A stretch of 64,000 nt of DNA, taken from contig NZ_CANKXG010000005.1 in NCBI RefSeq assembly GCF_947487575.1, positions 1 through 64,000 of the forward strand, given 5' to 3'. A program made the position numbers and the translations under genes. Source of the DNA: an uncultured Algibacter sp. (GTDB taxonomy: Bacteria > Bacteroidota > Bacteroidia > Flavobacteriales > Flavobacteriaceae). Positions within the stretch are counted from its first letter, which is position 1. Each line of letters starts with the position of its first letter. The notes below the pieces were generated by a model. The model was not told where the DNA came from. It was given only the letters and a program-made list of their open reading frames with translations, and did not search any database. This document shows, one piece after another, positions 24,317-32,954 of the stretch.

Positions 24317-25924
24317 ATGCCGAAATTTAATTTCTCTCTAAAAGCATTAAGTTTATACCTATGTTTTTCTTTTTTTGGTTTGTTTGTTTACAGTCAAACA
24401 GATAATGATTATTATAAGTTTGTAGATTCTGCAGATATACATATAGATATCAGTTCGGAAAAAGCATTATCTTTTCTTCAAGCTATTCCAAAACCAATTG
24501 AAAACTATATATCAGGTAGAGTTGCAGAGTATTATGCACTAAAAGCGCTTGTGCATGATGATTTTAAAGAATATACTAAATATCATCAATGCGCTATTTT
24601 AGCAATTAGATATGCTGAAAAGGAAGATGATTTTTGTATTGCAGGTGAGGCTAGTATAGGCCTTTATTCCAATTTATATTTTATTGGCAATTATGATGCG
24701 GCAAGTAAATATTTAAAAAAGGCTAAGGAGTATTATAAAAAGTGTGATAATGAATATGGGCTTATTGAGGTAAAACAAGTTGAAGCCTATGCTAAATTTC
24801 TCGACGGTGATTATAATGCATGTAACGATTTTTTGTTAAGTGAATTAGAAAACTATAAAGGCATAAAAGATGATGCTTATTATTACATGTTTGCACTGTA
24901 TATGCTTACTTCAAATTATATTTACCTAGATGATTTAAAAAACGCAAATAAATATTTTGGAGATTTTAAAAAATTAAAAACAAACTCGACTGTAACTAAA
25001 TTTAATTATTTTTCTTTTGAGGGAGCTATTCGAACTTGTTATGCAGATGTGTTTTTAAAACAACAACAAGTAGATTCTACTCGTTTTCATTTAAAAAAAT
25101 CTTCAAAGTTAGTTAGTTACATGTCCGAAGATGCTTTAAGGGATTACTATAGATTATTTGCTGATGTCTATAAATACGAAGGCAATATAGAAAAAACAGA
25201 AATTTATATTGATTCTTTAGTATTACTGCAAAATAAACTACATAGCAATACTATTGAAGCTAGTTTTGGAGTTAACGAATTGTTAATTAAAGCTGAAAAT
25301 GAGTTGATTACACAAAATAAAAAGAAGACTTTTTATAATTTTTTTATTGGTTTTATCGTTATTATTTTATTAATGCTTAGCTTGTTATTTTTGTTTAGCT
25401 ATAAAAAGCAAAAAGTTAAATTAGTTACTCATAGTCGTGAAAAAGATACTAGTTTTTTTTATTTAAAAACTAATAATGAACAGCTTGCAACAAAAGTCTA
25501 TGGTTTAGAAGGGTATATTAAAGATTTAAAGAAAGAGGTAAAGGAAATATCTAGAACAGAATGTGTGGATATACAAAAGGTTAAAATTAAAAATTTGTAT
25601 AAAAATCTACATATTAATTCATCAACATTACTTTATAAAAGTGAAAATCATTTAGATTTAGTAAATGAACTTAATATTGATTTTTTTACACAAATTGAGG
25701 AAAAATACCCACAGCTAAATAAGTCAGAAATCATTATTTGCTATTATTTATTTATGGGATTTACAAATAAAGAAATAGCCGTATTTTTAAATGCTACAGT
25801 TAGGTCTGTAGAGAGTAAAAGGTATAGAATATCAAAAAAAATAAATCTTGTAAATAAGGATATTCAACTTCTTGATTTTTTGCAGGCATCATTTTCTAGT
25901 GCCTTAAGTAGAACTATAGTTTAA
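24317..25924 (+). CDS. TPR - membrane helix - LuxR-type HTH regulator (first paralogue)
   Basis: 535 residues: signal peptide 1-27 (cut at FVYSQ), a helical TPR-like sensor region (about 50-330) in the periplasm, a membrane helix at about 338-361, a charged coiled-coil segment (about 375-420), and a C-terminal helix-turn-helix at about 467-511 (LNKSEIIICYYLFMGFTNKE, then the recognition part with ATVRSVESKRYRISKK). The layout resembles the transmembrane TPR-HTH transcription factors common in Bacteroidota. Signal and target genes unknown. The second paralogue follows after a short gap, so the two may have arisen by tandem duplication. Confidence 0.8.
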   Translation: MPKFNFSLKALSLYLCFSFFGLFVYSQTDNDYYKFVDSADIHIDISSEKALSFLQAIPKPIENYISGRVAEYYALKALVHDDFKEYTKYHQCAILAIRYAEKEDDFCIAGEASIGLYSNLYFIGNYDAASKYLKKAKEYYKKCDNEYGLIEVKQVEAYAKFLDGDYNACNDFLLSELENYKGIKDDAYYYMFALYMLTSNYIYLDDLKNANKYFGDFKKLKTNSTVTKFNYFSFEGAIRTCYADVFLKQQQVDSTRFHLKKSSKLVSYMSEDALRDYYRLFADVYKYEGNIEKTEIYIDSLVLLQNKLHSNTIEASFGVNELLIKAENELITQNKKKTFYNFFIGFIVIILLMLSLLFLFSYKKQKVKLVTHSREKDTSFFYLKTNNEQLATKVYGLEGYIKDLKKEVKEISRTECVDIQKVKIKNLYKNLHINSSTLLYKSENHLDLVNELNIDFFTQIEEKYPQLNKSEIIICYYLFMGFTNKEIAVFLNATVRSVESKRYRISKKINLVNKDIQLLDFLQASFSSALSRTIV

Positions 25925-25951
25925 TATAAATTTCTGATTATTAGAACATAT

Positions 25952-27520
25952 ATAAAAATACTAATTGTTTTAATACTTTGCATTTCATTTCAGTTATGTA
26001 AGGGTCAAGAAGTAAACCCTTATTTAAAATATATTGATGAGGCAAAAAACAATTTGGATATAATTTCAAATGTATCCCAAACTTTTCTAGATTCTATACC
26101 ACTTCCATTAGAACAAAATATTGAAGGACATCTAGATGATTACTTTATAACCCAAGGGCATATTTACGGTTTTAGAAATAAAGATATTAAAGCGCTTCAG
26201 TATTTTAATAAAGCACTTAATTATGCCGAAAAGGAAAATGATTATGAAAATGCAGGAGATGCTTGTGTACAGCTTTATAGAACTTCTTATACAAATTCTA
26301 AAGACAGTTTGGCTATTAGTTATTTAGATAAAGCAAAATACTATTTTAAAAAAAGTAATTATAAATATGGTTTATATGAAATAGAGCTTATAGAAGCTTA
26401 TATGAAATATATAAATAGTGAGAGTTTTGAAAGTATAAAGATGCTGTTGCCAAACTTGGATAAATATAAAGCCATTTTAAATGAAGATGGTTACATATAT
26501 ATGGAAGCTAATGCACAATTAGCTATGAGTTATATAGATTTGGATAGTATTAATAAAGCAAGAAAGTATATAAGAAATTTTGAAACAACCAAAGGCAATG
26601 CTACAATTGATAAAAATAATTATTATTCTTTTAGAGGGAGTCTTAATGTAAACTTAGCAGAATTTTTCTTAGAAAAGAATAAACAAATAGATTCGTGTAC
26701 CTTTTATCTATCTAAGGCAAGAACTGATTTTTCATATTTACATCAAACTTATATTGTTAAATATTATAATTTATTTGTTAATTTATATAATAGTATTGAA
26801 AATCTTGAGTTGGCTAAAACTTATGTAGATTCTATTACAATATATGAAAATGAAATATTTCAGACCCATTTTAATGCTTCGTTAGATATTGGTAGTTCAA
26901 TTAAAACTACAGAAGATAAATTAAAAATAGAAAGTAATAAGCGTAAACGTAATGTGATTTTGGTATTTGTTTTATTTTTAGTTTTAATTTTTATCAGTAT
27001 TCTATATTTTGTTTTTTATAGAAGACAAAAGCTTAAATTAAATAAAGTTTCAAGTAAAGTAGATACATTATCTAAGATAAAATCAAATAATGAGCAACTA
27101 GTAGTAAAAGTTCATGGTTTGGAAGAATATATAAGTAATTTGAAAGAAGAAGTAAAGAATATTTCTAGAATAGAATCTATTCAAAATCAAAAAGAAAAAA
27201 TAAAAGAACTTTATAAAAATCTTCACATAAATTCTTCGACATTACTAGATAAAAGTGAAAACCATTTAGAGTTGGTTAATGATTTAAATATTGATTTTTT
27301 TACAAAAATCAAGGAAAAATATCCACAGTTAAATAAGTCCGAAATAATTATTTGCTATTATCTGTATATGGGGTTTATAAATAAAGAAATTGGATTGTTT
27401 TTAAATACTACAGTAAGATCAGTTGAAAGCAAACGTTATCGAATATCCAAAAAAATTAATCTTATTAGAAAAGAAAAAACGTTAGTCGAACATTTGCAAA
27501 ATACTTTTCGGAAACCTTAA
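25952..27520 (+). CDS. TPR - membrane helix - LuxR-type HTH regulator (second paralogue, unusual start)
   Basis: About 522 residues if read from the ATA codon at 25952; the first standard start codon is TTG at 26054 (488 residues), which would cut off the signal peptide. The open frame runs back to a stop at 25922-25924, and 25952-26008 encodes a textbook signal peptide (K-ILIVLILCISFQLCKGQ). The mature part matches the first paralogue throughout: TPR-like helices, membrane helix at about 333-356 in the longer numbering, coiled coil, and HTH with the same RSVESKRYRISKKINL. Only CTG, ATT or ATA codons could start the full frame, so translation may be weak or coupled to the upstream gene. Confidence 0.7.
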   Translation: MKILIVLILCISFQLCKGQEVNPYLKYIDEAKNNLDIISNVSQTFLDSIPLPLEQNIEGHLDDYFITQGHIYGFRNKDIKALQYFNKALNYAEKENDYENAGDACVQLYRTSYTNSKDSLAISYLDKAKYYFKKSNYKYGLYEIELIEAYMKYINSESFESIKMLLPNLDKYKAILNEDGYIYMEANAQLAMSYIDLDSINKARKYIRNFETTKGNATIDKNNYYSFRGSLNVNLAEFFLEKNKQIDSCTFYLSKARTDFSYLHQTYIVKYYNLFVNLYNSIENLELAKTYVDSITIYENEIFQTHFNASLDIGSSIKTTEDKLKIESNKRKRNVILVFVLFLVLIFISILYFVFYRRQKLKLNKVSSKVDTLSKIKSNNEQLVVKVHGLEEYISNLKEEVKNISRIESIQNQKEKIKELYKNLHINSSTLLDKSENHLELVNDLNIDFFTKIKEKYPQLNKSEIIICYYLYMGFINKEIGLFLNTTVRSVESKRYRISKKINLIRKEKTLVEHLQNTFRKP

Positions 27521-27803
27521 TTTATTTAAATTTAAACGTTTTTTTAGCATTTTGGATAATTTGAGTAATAAGTGCGTAGCAGGTAATTGCTTAAAACTCA
27601 AGAAAGTTTATGATATTTGGAATATGCTATTATCAATTCATTAATCAGCAGATAAAATGTACTTGGTTTAAGGTTTAATTAAAATTATTATTTGATGTAC
27701 TTGGGTTGGTTGTATTTCAAATTTATTTTAATTAAAACAAGTTTGTTTTTGGCGATTAATTAAGAACTTTTTTTTAAAAGTTCAGTAAATTGAAGTAAAA
27801 TTT
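27521..27803. other. Non-coding spacer
   Basis: About 280 AT-rich bases without a convincing reading frame. It holds a hairpin GAACTTTT/AAAAGTTC at 27764-27783 without a T-run, and an imperfect direct repeat of ATGTACTTGG (near 27657 and 27695). No RNA gene recognised. Confidence 0.5.
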
Positions 27804-27838
27804 GGAGCCTAATATAATTATATTAGGTTCCTTTTTTT
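27804..27838 (+). terminator. Rho-independent terminator after the HTH regulator
   Basis: GGAGCCTAATATA pairs with TATATTAGGTTCC (27804-27831) and is followed by seven T. The orientation serves plus-strand transcription, blocking read-through into the convergent carboxylase operon. Confidence 0.7.
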
Positions 27839-29387
27839 ATAGAGGTATATTTCCGTGTTTTCGTTTTGGGGTATCTACTTTTTTATTTTCAAGCATATCA
27901 AATGCTTTCAATAATTTTCTTCTTGTATTTTTTGGAAGAATAATTTCATCAATAAAACCACGTTTTGCAGCTCTATAAGGGTTAGCAAATTTTTCAGCAT
28001 ATTCCGCTTCTTTTTCTGCTAATTTCTCTTCAGGGTTATCTGCTGCTGCAATCTCTTTTCTAAAAATAATTTCACTAGCACCTTTAGCACCCATAACCGC
28101 AATTTCTGCAGCTGGCCAAGCATAATTAAAATCTGCACCAATGTGTTTAGAATTCATAACATCATAAGCACCACCATAAGCTTTTCTAGTGATTACTGTA
28201 ATTCTAGGTACTGTGGCTTCACTTAAAGCGTATAATAGTTTTGCGCCATGTACTATAATACCATTCCATTCTTGGTCTGTTCCAGGTAAAAATCCAGGCA
28301 CATCAACTAAAACTAATATTGGAATATTAAAACAATCGCATGTACGTGTAAATCGTGCCGCTTTTCTTGAACTATTAACACCTAAAACGCCTGCAAAAGC
28401 CATTGGTTGATTAGCAATTATGCCAATACTACGGCCGCCTAATCTTGCAAACCCTACGATAATGCTTTGAGCATAATCTTTATGGATTTCATAAAAAGAA
28501 TCTTTATCTATAACACCAGAAATTACATTATGCATGTCGTATGGTTTATTTGGGTTGTCTGGAACAATATCAGACAAAACATCTCTTACTTCATCATTGA
28601 TTTCAATGTTTATTTTTTTAGATTTTTCTGTGTTATTTTGAGGTAAATAGCTTAAAAGTTTTTTTATATCTTCTAGGCATGCGATATCATTTTCTGAAGT
28701 TTTATGAGCTACTCCAGATTTTGATGCATGCGTTAAAGCACCTCCAAGTTCTTCACTTGTAACCTCTTCATTAGTTACTGTTTTTACTACATTAGGTCCT
28801 GTTACAAACATGTAGCTAGAGTTTTCTACCATTATAGTAAAATCGGTCATTGCTGGCGAATAAACTGCTCCACCAGCACAGGGTCCCATAACAGCAGATA
28901 TTTGTGGAATAACTCCAGATGCCTGCACATTCCTATAAAATATATCTGCATAGCCACCTAGCGAGCGAACACCTTCTTGTATGCGTGCGCCACCAGAATC
29001 ATTTAAGCCTATAATGGGAACCCCAACTTTTACTGCCATATCCATAATTTTACAAATTTTTTCAGCATGAGTTTCGGATAATGAGCCTCCAAAAACAGTA
29101 AAATCTTGGGCATAAGCGTAGATTAATCTACCATTTACGGTTCCGTAACCAGTAATTACACCATCTCCATAAAAAATTTGGTCTTCCATACCAAAATCAG
29201 TGGTTCTATGGGTCACTAAGGCTCCAGTTTCTTCAAAAGAACTTTCATCAAATAAGTATTCAATGCGCTCTCTAGCAGTAAGTTTTTTATTGGTATGCTG
29301 TTTATCTATGCGATTTTGTCCACCTCCAAGTTTAGAAAGTTCTAAAGCTTCATTTAACTTATTAATTTTTTCTTGTTTAGAATCCAT
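27837..29387 (-). CDS. Acyl-CoA carboxylase beta (carboxyltransferase) subunit
   Basis: 516 residues, PccB-like carboxyltransferase with two crotonase-type halves. It moves CO2 from biotin onto propionyl-CoA or acetyl-CoA. Landmarks: [48 protein letters not shown] (first oxyanion Gly), [12 protein letters not shown], and in the second half [15 protein letters not shown]. The Asp in GGAYDVM is at the position where propionyl-CoA carboxylases carry Asp, so propionyl-CoA is the more likely substrate. Third gene of the carrier - biotin carboxylase - beta operon, 72 bases after the carboxylase gene. Confidence 0.92.
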   Translation of the reverse strand: MDSKQEKINKLNEALELSKLGGGQNRIDKQHTNKKLTARERIEYLFDESSFEETGALVTHRTTDFGMEDQIFYGDGVITGYGTVNGRLIYAYAQDFTVFGGSLSETHAEKICKIMDMAVKVGVPIIGLNDSGGARIQEGVRSLGGYADIFYRNVQASGVIPQISAVMGPCAGGAVYSPAMTDFTIMVENSSYMFVTGPNVVKTVTNEEVTSEELGGALTHASKSGVAHKTSENDIACLEDIKKLLSYLPQNNTEKSKKINIEINDEVRDVLSDIVPDNPNKPYDMHNVISGVIDKDSFYEIHKDYAQSIIVGFARLGGRSIGIIANQPMAFAGVLGVNSSRKAARFTRTCDCFNIPILVLVDVPGFLPGTDQEWNGIIVHGAKLLYALSEATVPRITVITRKAYGGAYDVMNSKHIGADFNYAWPAAEIAVMGAKGASEIIFRKEIAAADNPEEKLAEKEAEYAEKFANPYRAAKRGFIDEIILPKNTRRKLLKAFDMLENKKVDTPKRKHGNIPL

Positions 29388-29459
29388 TTTATGAATGTAT
29401 GTTGTTAAGCCTGGTGTTTTTTGAGTTTAAAACTCTATAACCTTCAGACTGAATAGTTT

Positions 29460-30902
29460 CTATTTAATTGGTAATCTTAATAGTTTTTGGTCTTGAATAT
29501 ATTGTTTAATCGCTATTAGGGCAGCAATTTTAGCTTCGTTTTCTGTTTCAGCTTTTAAACTTTGAGTAGAGTAGAAGTTCTTTACAAAATGCGTGTCAAA
29601 GTTTCCTGAACGAAATGCTTCATGTTCACATACATATTTACCAAAGGGTAGGGTAGTTTCTACCCCTTTAACAATATAATTCCCAATGGCTTTTATCATA
29701 AGTTGAATAGCTTCTTCTCTTGTGTTACCATAAGTAATTAATTTAGAGAGCATAGAGTCATAATAAATAGAAATATCCATCCCTTCTTCAAAACCATTAT
29801 CTACTCTAATGCCTTCTCCTTTTGGTAATTTATAAGTATCTAAATACCCAACACTTGGTAAAAAATCATTCAAAGGGTCTTCAGCATAAACACGTAATTC
29901 AAGTGCGTGTCCGTTAATTTTTAAATCTTCTTGTTTTATAACCAAAGCTTCCCCTCGCGCTACTTTAATTTGAAGTTCAACTAAATCTACTCCAGAGATT
30001 AATTCGGTGACAGGATGTTCTACCTGTAAACGCGTATTCATTTCTAGAAAATAAAAATTATGGGTTTCATCTAATAAAAATTCAACAGTACCAGCTCCCA
30101 GGTAATCACAAGCTTTCGCAACTTTTATGGCTGCTTCACCCATTTTAGCTCTTAATTTTGGGGTTAAAATACAGGAAGGAGCTTCTTCAACCACCTTTTG
30201 ATGGCGACGTTGAATGCTACATTCGCGTTCAAAAAAGTGTAAAACATTACCATGACTATCTGCCATAACTTGAATTTCGATATGCCGAGGAGAACTCACA
30301 TACTTTTCAATAAAAACTGAACCATCTCCAAAAGCAGAAGTCGCTTCACTAATGGCACGATTCATTTGTGATTCTAACTCACTTTCTTTCTCAACAACCC
30401 GCATGCCTTTTCCGCCTCCGCCAGCAGAAGCTTTTATTAGTATGGGAAATCCTATTTCTTTAGCTATCTGTTTTGCTTTTTCAACATCTGTAATTGCTTC
30501 ATCTATGCCAGGAACCATAGGAATATTATATATTTTTACCGCATCTTTAGCGGCAAGTTTGCTTCCCATTATTTTAATGGCTCTGGACTTAGGGCCAATA
30601 AAAACGATTTTATTGGTTTCGCATAATTCTGCAAAAGCTGCATTTTCACTTAAAAAACCATAACCAGGATGAATGGCATCTACATTTAAGTTTTTTGCAA
30701 CTTCTATAATTTTATCTCCTTTTAAATAAGATTTGCTGGATGGCGCTTCACCAATACAAACTGCTTCATCTGCAAATTTTACATGAGGTGCATTTCGGTC
30801 TACTGTAGAAAAAACAGCAACCGTTTTAATGCCCATTTTTTGAGCAGTTTTCATAACTCTTATGGCAATTTCACCTCTGTTGGCAACAAGTATTTTTTTC
30901 AT
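29460..30902 (-). CDS. Biotin carboxylase subunit of acyl-CoA carboxylase
   Basis: 480 residues from the ATG at 30902 (KKILVANRGEIAIRVM is the universal start). It carboxylates the carrier biotin with ATP and bicarbonate. ATP-grasp motifs: KASAGGGGKGMRVV (Gly-rich loop), FIEKYVSSPRHIEIQV, ECSIQRRHQKVVEEAPS, FLEMNTRLQVEHPVTE. An upstream in-frame start at 30917 would overlap the carrier gene further and is less likely. Stop of the carrier gene at 30904 is almost at this start, so the two are translationally coupled. Confidence 0.94.
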   Translation of the reverse strand: MKKILVANRGEIAIRVMKTAQKMGIKTVAVFSTVDRNAPHVKFADEAVCIGEAPSSKSYLKGDKIIEVAKNLNVDAIHPGYGFLSENAAFAELCETNKIVFIGPKSRAIKIMGSKLAAKDAVKIYNIPMVPGIDEAITDVEKAKQIAKEIGFPILIKASAGGGGKGMRVVEKESELESQMNRAISEATSAFGDGSVFIEKYVSSPRHIEIQVMADSHGNVLHFFERECSIQRRHQKVVEEAPSCILTPKLRAKMGEAAIKVAKACDYLGAGTVEFLLDETHNFYFLEMNTRLQVEHPVTELISGVDLVELQIKVARGEALVIKQEDLKINGHALELRVYAEDPLNDFLPSVGYLDTYKLPKGEGIRVDNGFEEGMDISIYYDSMLSKLITYGNTREEAIQLMIKAIGNYIVKGVETTLPFGKYVCEHEAFRSGNFDTHFVKNFYSTQSLKAETENEAKIAALIAIKQYIQDQKLLRLPIK

Positions 30903-30903
30903 A

Positions 30904-31389
30904 TTATTCAAACTCAATTAAAAGTTGATTTTTCTCTACAGCATCTCCGTTTTTCATGGATATGGATTTTATAATACCATCTCTAGGCGATGCAATACTG
31001 TTCTCCATTTTCATGGCTTCAAGAATAAATAGAGTATCATTTTCATTAACTTCCTGACCAACTTCAACATTCATTTCTAAAATTAAGCCAGGCATAGGTG
31101 CCTTAATAGAATTAACTTGTTTTGTTGTTCCTACAGAAAATCCCATGTCTTTAATTAGTAAGTCTAATTCATTAAATATAGTAACGTCATAGGAGTTATT
31201 ATTGACTTTTACTGTGTATGATTTCTTGTTGAAGTTTGCTTTAGTTACTTCTGCTTTAAAAGAAGCATTATCTTTTAGAATATGGTATTTTCCTTTGGAT
31301 GTTTTAAGTGCATCAAGTTTTGAGAGATCATCTTCAGAAAAATCGAAATCAATGGCATTATTTACTTTTGCCTTAAAATGTTTACTCAT
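30904..31389 (-). CDS. Biotin carboxyl carrier protein of acyl-CoA carboxylase
   Basis: 161 residues. The C-terminal biotinyl domain (about 93-161) has APMPGLILEMNVEVGQEV and EAMKMEN, with the biotin attachment Lys at position 127. The N-terminal 90 residues form a PCC-like scaffold (strand-rich, KSYTVKVNNNSYDV) rather than a simple AccB. First gene of the three-gene carboxylase operon. Confidence 0.92.
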   Translation of the reverse strand: MSKHFKAKVNNAIDFDFSEDDLSKLDALKTSKGKYHILKDNASFKAEVTKANFNKKSYTVKVNNNSYDVTIFNELDLLIKDMGFSVGTTKQVNSIKAPMPGLILEMNVEVGQEVNENDTLFILEAMKMENSIASPRDGIIKSISMKNGDAVEKNQLLIEFE

Positions 31390-31658
31390 AATTGGAGAAA
31401 TTAATAGTAGTAAATATAAGGATTTTATTAGGGAGATTCAATTTCAAAAAACCACTTTCAAAAAACCAGAAAACGTATTTATTAAGTTTTTAATTCTAAA
31501 TAATGAAACTGTAAATATTGCTTAAAATTACGAATATGATAAAATAAGATTAAAAAAATAACAAATTTTACGAAAAACATAATAAAAACATGATATTTAT
31601 CATTTTTATTCAATTTCATTAAATTGATATTTGTATATAAATTTAATCACATAATGTT

Positions 31659-32243
31659 ATGAATACACAAAAAAATATTTTTAGAAAAATAATTACTTGT
31701 ATTGCTGTTATAGGTTTTGCATTTAATTTATCACAGGCACAAATGCTAAAATTGGAAAATGAAAACTCTTTTTTAACTGTTTTTGGTTCTTCTAATCTTC
31801 ATGGTTGGAAAGTTGATGCAGAAAAACAAAATGGGTTAATAAAGTTCAATAACCTTGAAACTTGTCAAATCGAGTCTTTATCACTGGCTGTACTTACCGA
31901 AAGTTTAAAAGGTGTAAAACCAGGTATGACTAAAATAGCTTCTAAAACTTTAAAATCAAACGAGTTTAAATCTATATTATTTACACTGGTGGAAGTTGAA
32001 AGTATAGTTGATAAAGGAAACGGGAATTTTGAATTACAAACTATAGGAGATTTAGTTATTGCGGGTACAAAAAAAGCTGTTCCATTGCGTTTTAATGTTT
32101 TAATTGTTGGTAAAAAAGTAAAACTTGAAGGCAGGGTGAAATTGAAGATGACCGAGTTTAATATAACACCTCCTATAGGTATGCTTGGAGCTTTGAAAGC
32201 TAAAGATGATATTTTTTTAAAATTTGAGTCTAATTTTATATAG
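31659..32243 (+). CDS. YceI family periplasmic protein
   Basis: 194 residues; signal peptide 1-27 ending in SQA. The rest is the YceI lipocalin-like barrel: LTVFGSSNLHGWKVDAEK, LKSNEFKSILFTL, GDLVIAGTKKAVPLRFNV, EGRVKLKMTEFNITPP. Members bind polyisoprenoids or similar lipids in the periplasm; the ligand here is unknown. Alone between the divergent carboxylase operon and a terminator. Confidence 0.9.
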   Translation: MNTQKNIFRKIITCIAVIGFAFNLSQAQMLKLENENSFLTVFGSSNLHGWKVDAEKQNGLIKFNNLETCQIESLSLAVLTESLKGVKPGMTKIASKTLKSNEFKSILFTLVEVESIVDKGNGNFELQTIGDLVIAGTKKAVPLRFNVLIVGKKVKLEGRVKLKMTEFNITPPIGMLGALKAKDDIFLKFESNFI

Positions 32244-32267
32244 ATTAATTCTTAAATAGTCTAAAAA

Positions 32268-32320
32268 AACCTCTTAGCTACGGATTTCTTTTAATTAAAA
32301 CTTGTAGCTGGGAGGTTTTT
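32268..32320 (+). terminator. Rho-independent terminator after the YceI gene
   Basis: AACCTCTTAGCTAC (32268-32281) pairs with GTAGCTGGGAGGTT (32304-32317) across an AT-rich loop and continues into TTTT. The A-run on the other side makes it possibly bidirectional, serving the convergent NUDIX gene as well. Confidence 0.65.
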
Positions 32321-32384
32321 GAATATGAAAAACTATAAATAGATATTTTATTGTTTAAACCTTAAAAGTTATTTTTATAAGCAG

Positions 32385-32936
32385 TTAAAAATGATTTTTT
32401 ATTTGATTTAGTATCAATTCATAATAGGCTTTATTTGAAGGTACAAAATGGTTGTTATTAGATCCCAAGGTTTTTATAAGTCTTTTAAATTCTCTAAAAT
32501 CAACTAGTTTTAATGCTTCAACTTCCTCTTCTTGAGGAATTAATTTAGAAATAGAAACATTCAATTTTGCGATATATGTGTTATGAAACTCATTATCTAC
32601 AATGCCATTTTTATAAGATTGAAAACACTTAAAAACACCTATTTTTTTTAACTCATTTTCAGAAATGGTTAAGCCAATTTCTTCTTTGGTTTCTCTTATA
32701 ATACCTTGCTCAGGAGTTTCACCTGCATCAATATGTCCTGCCACGGATACATCCCAAAGTAGCGGACAAATGGTTTTGTTTGCAGAACGCTGTGATAATA
32801 AAATCTTGCCCTTATCTGTATATAACCAAAGATGCGATGTATGATGATAATAACCCTTTGTATGGATAACTGATTTTAATTTAGATTTCCCTGTAGGTTT
32901 TCCATGTTTATCTACAATGTCTATAAATTCGTCCAT
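32385..32936 (-). CDS. NUDIX hydrolase, isopentenyl-diphosphate isomerase-like
   Basis: 183 residues. The Nudix box GHIDAGETPEQGIIRETKEE (then IGL) is complete with its catalytic Glu residues. The N-terminal DIVDKHGKPTGKSKLKSVIH and the SQRSANKTICPLLWDVSVAGH stretch resemble YfcD/IDI-like Nudix proteins. It is likely to hydrolyse a nucleoside or isoprenoid diphosphate; substrate not decided. It follows the large T9SS protein gene after 18 bases but their functions look unrelated. Confidence 0.88.
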   Translation of the reverse strand: MDEFIDIVDKHGKPTGKSKLKSVIHTKGYYHHTSHLWLYTDKGKILLSQRSANKTICPLLWDVSVAGHIDAGETPEQGIIRETKEEIGLTISENELKKIGVFKCFQSYKNGIVDNEFHNTYIAKLNVSISKLIPQEEEVEALKLVDFREFKRLIKTLGSNNNHFVPSNKAYYELILNQIKNHF

Positions 32937-32954
32937 TTTTTTAAATAAAGTTGA

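Noticed and set aside
24317-27520. Toxin-antitoxin or phase-variation locus from the tandem regulators
   Set aside because: Both genes are full-length regulators with the same architecture, with no inverted repeats or simple-sequence tracts that would support switching.
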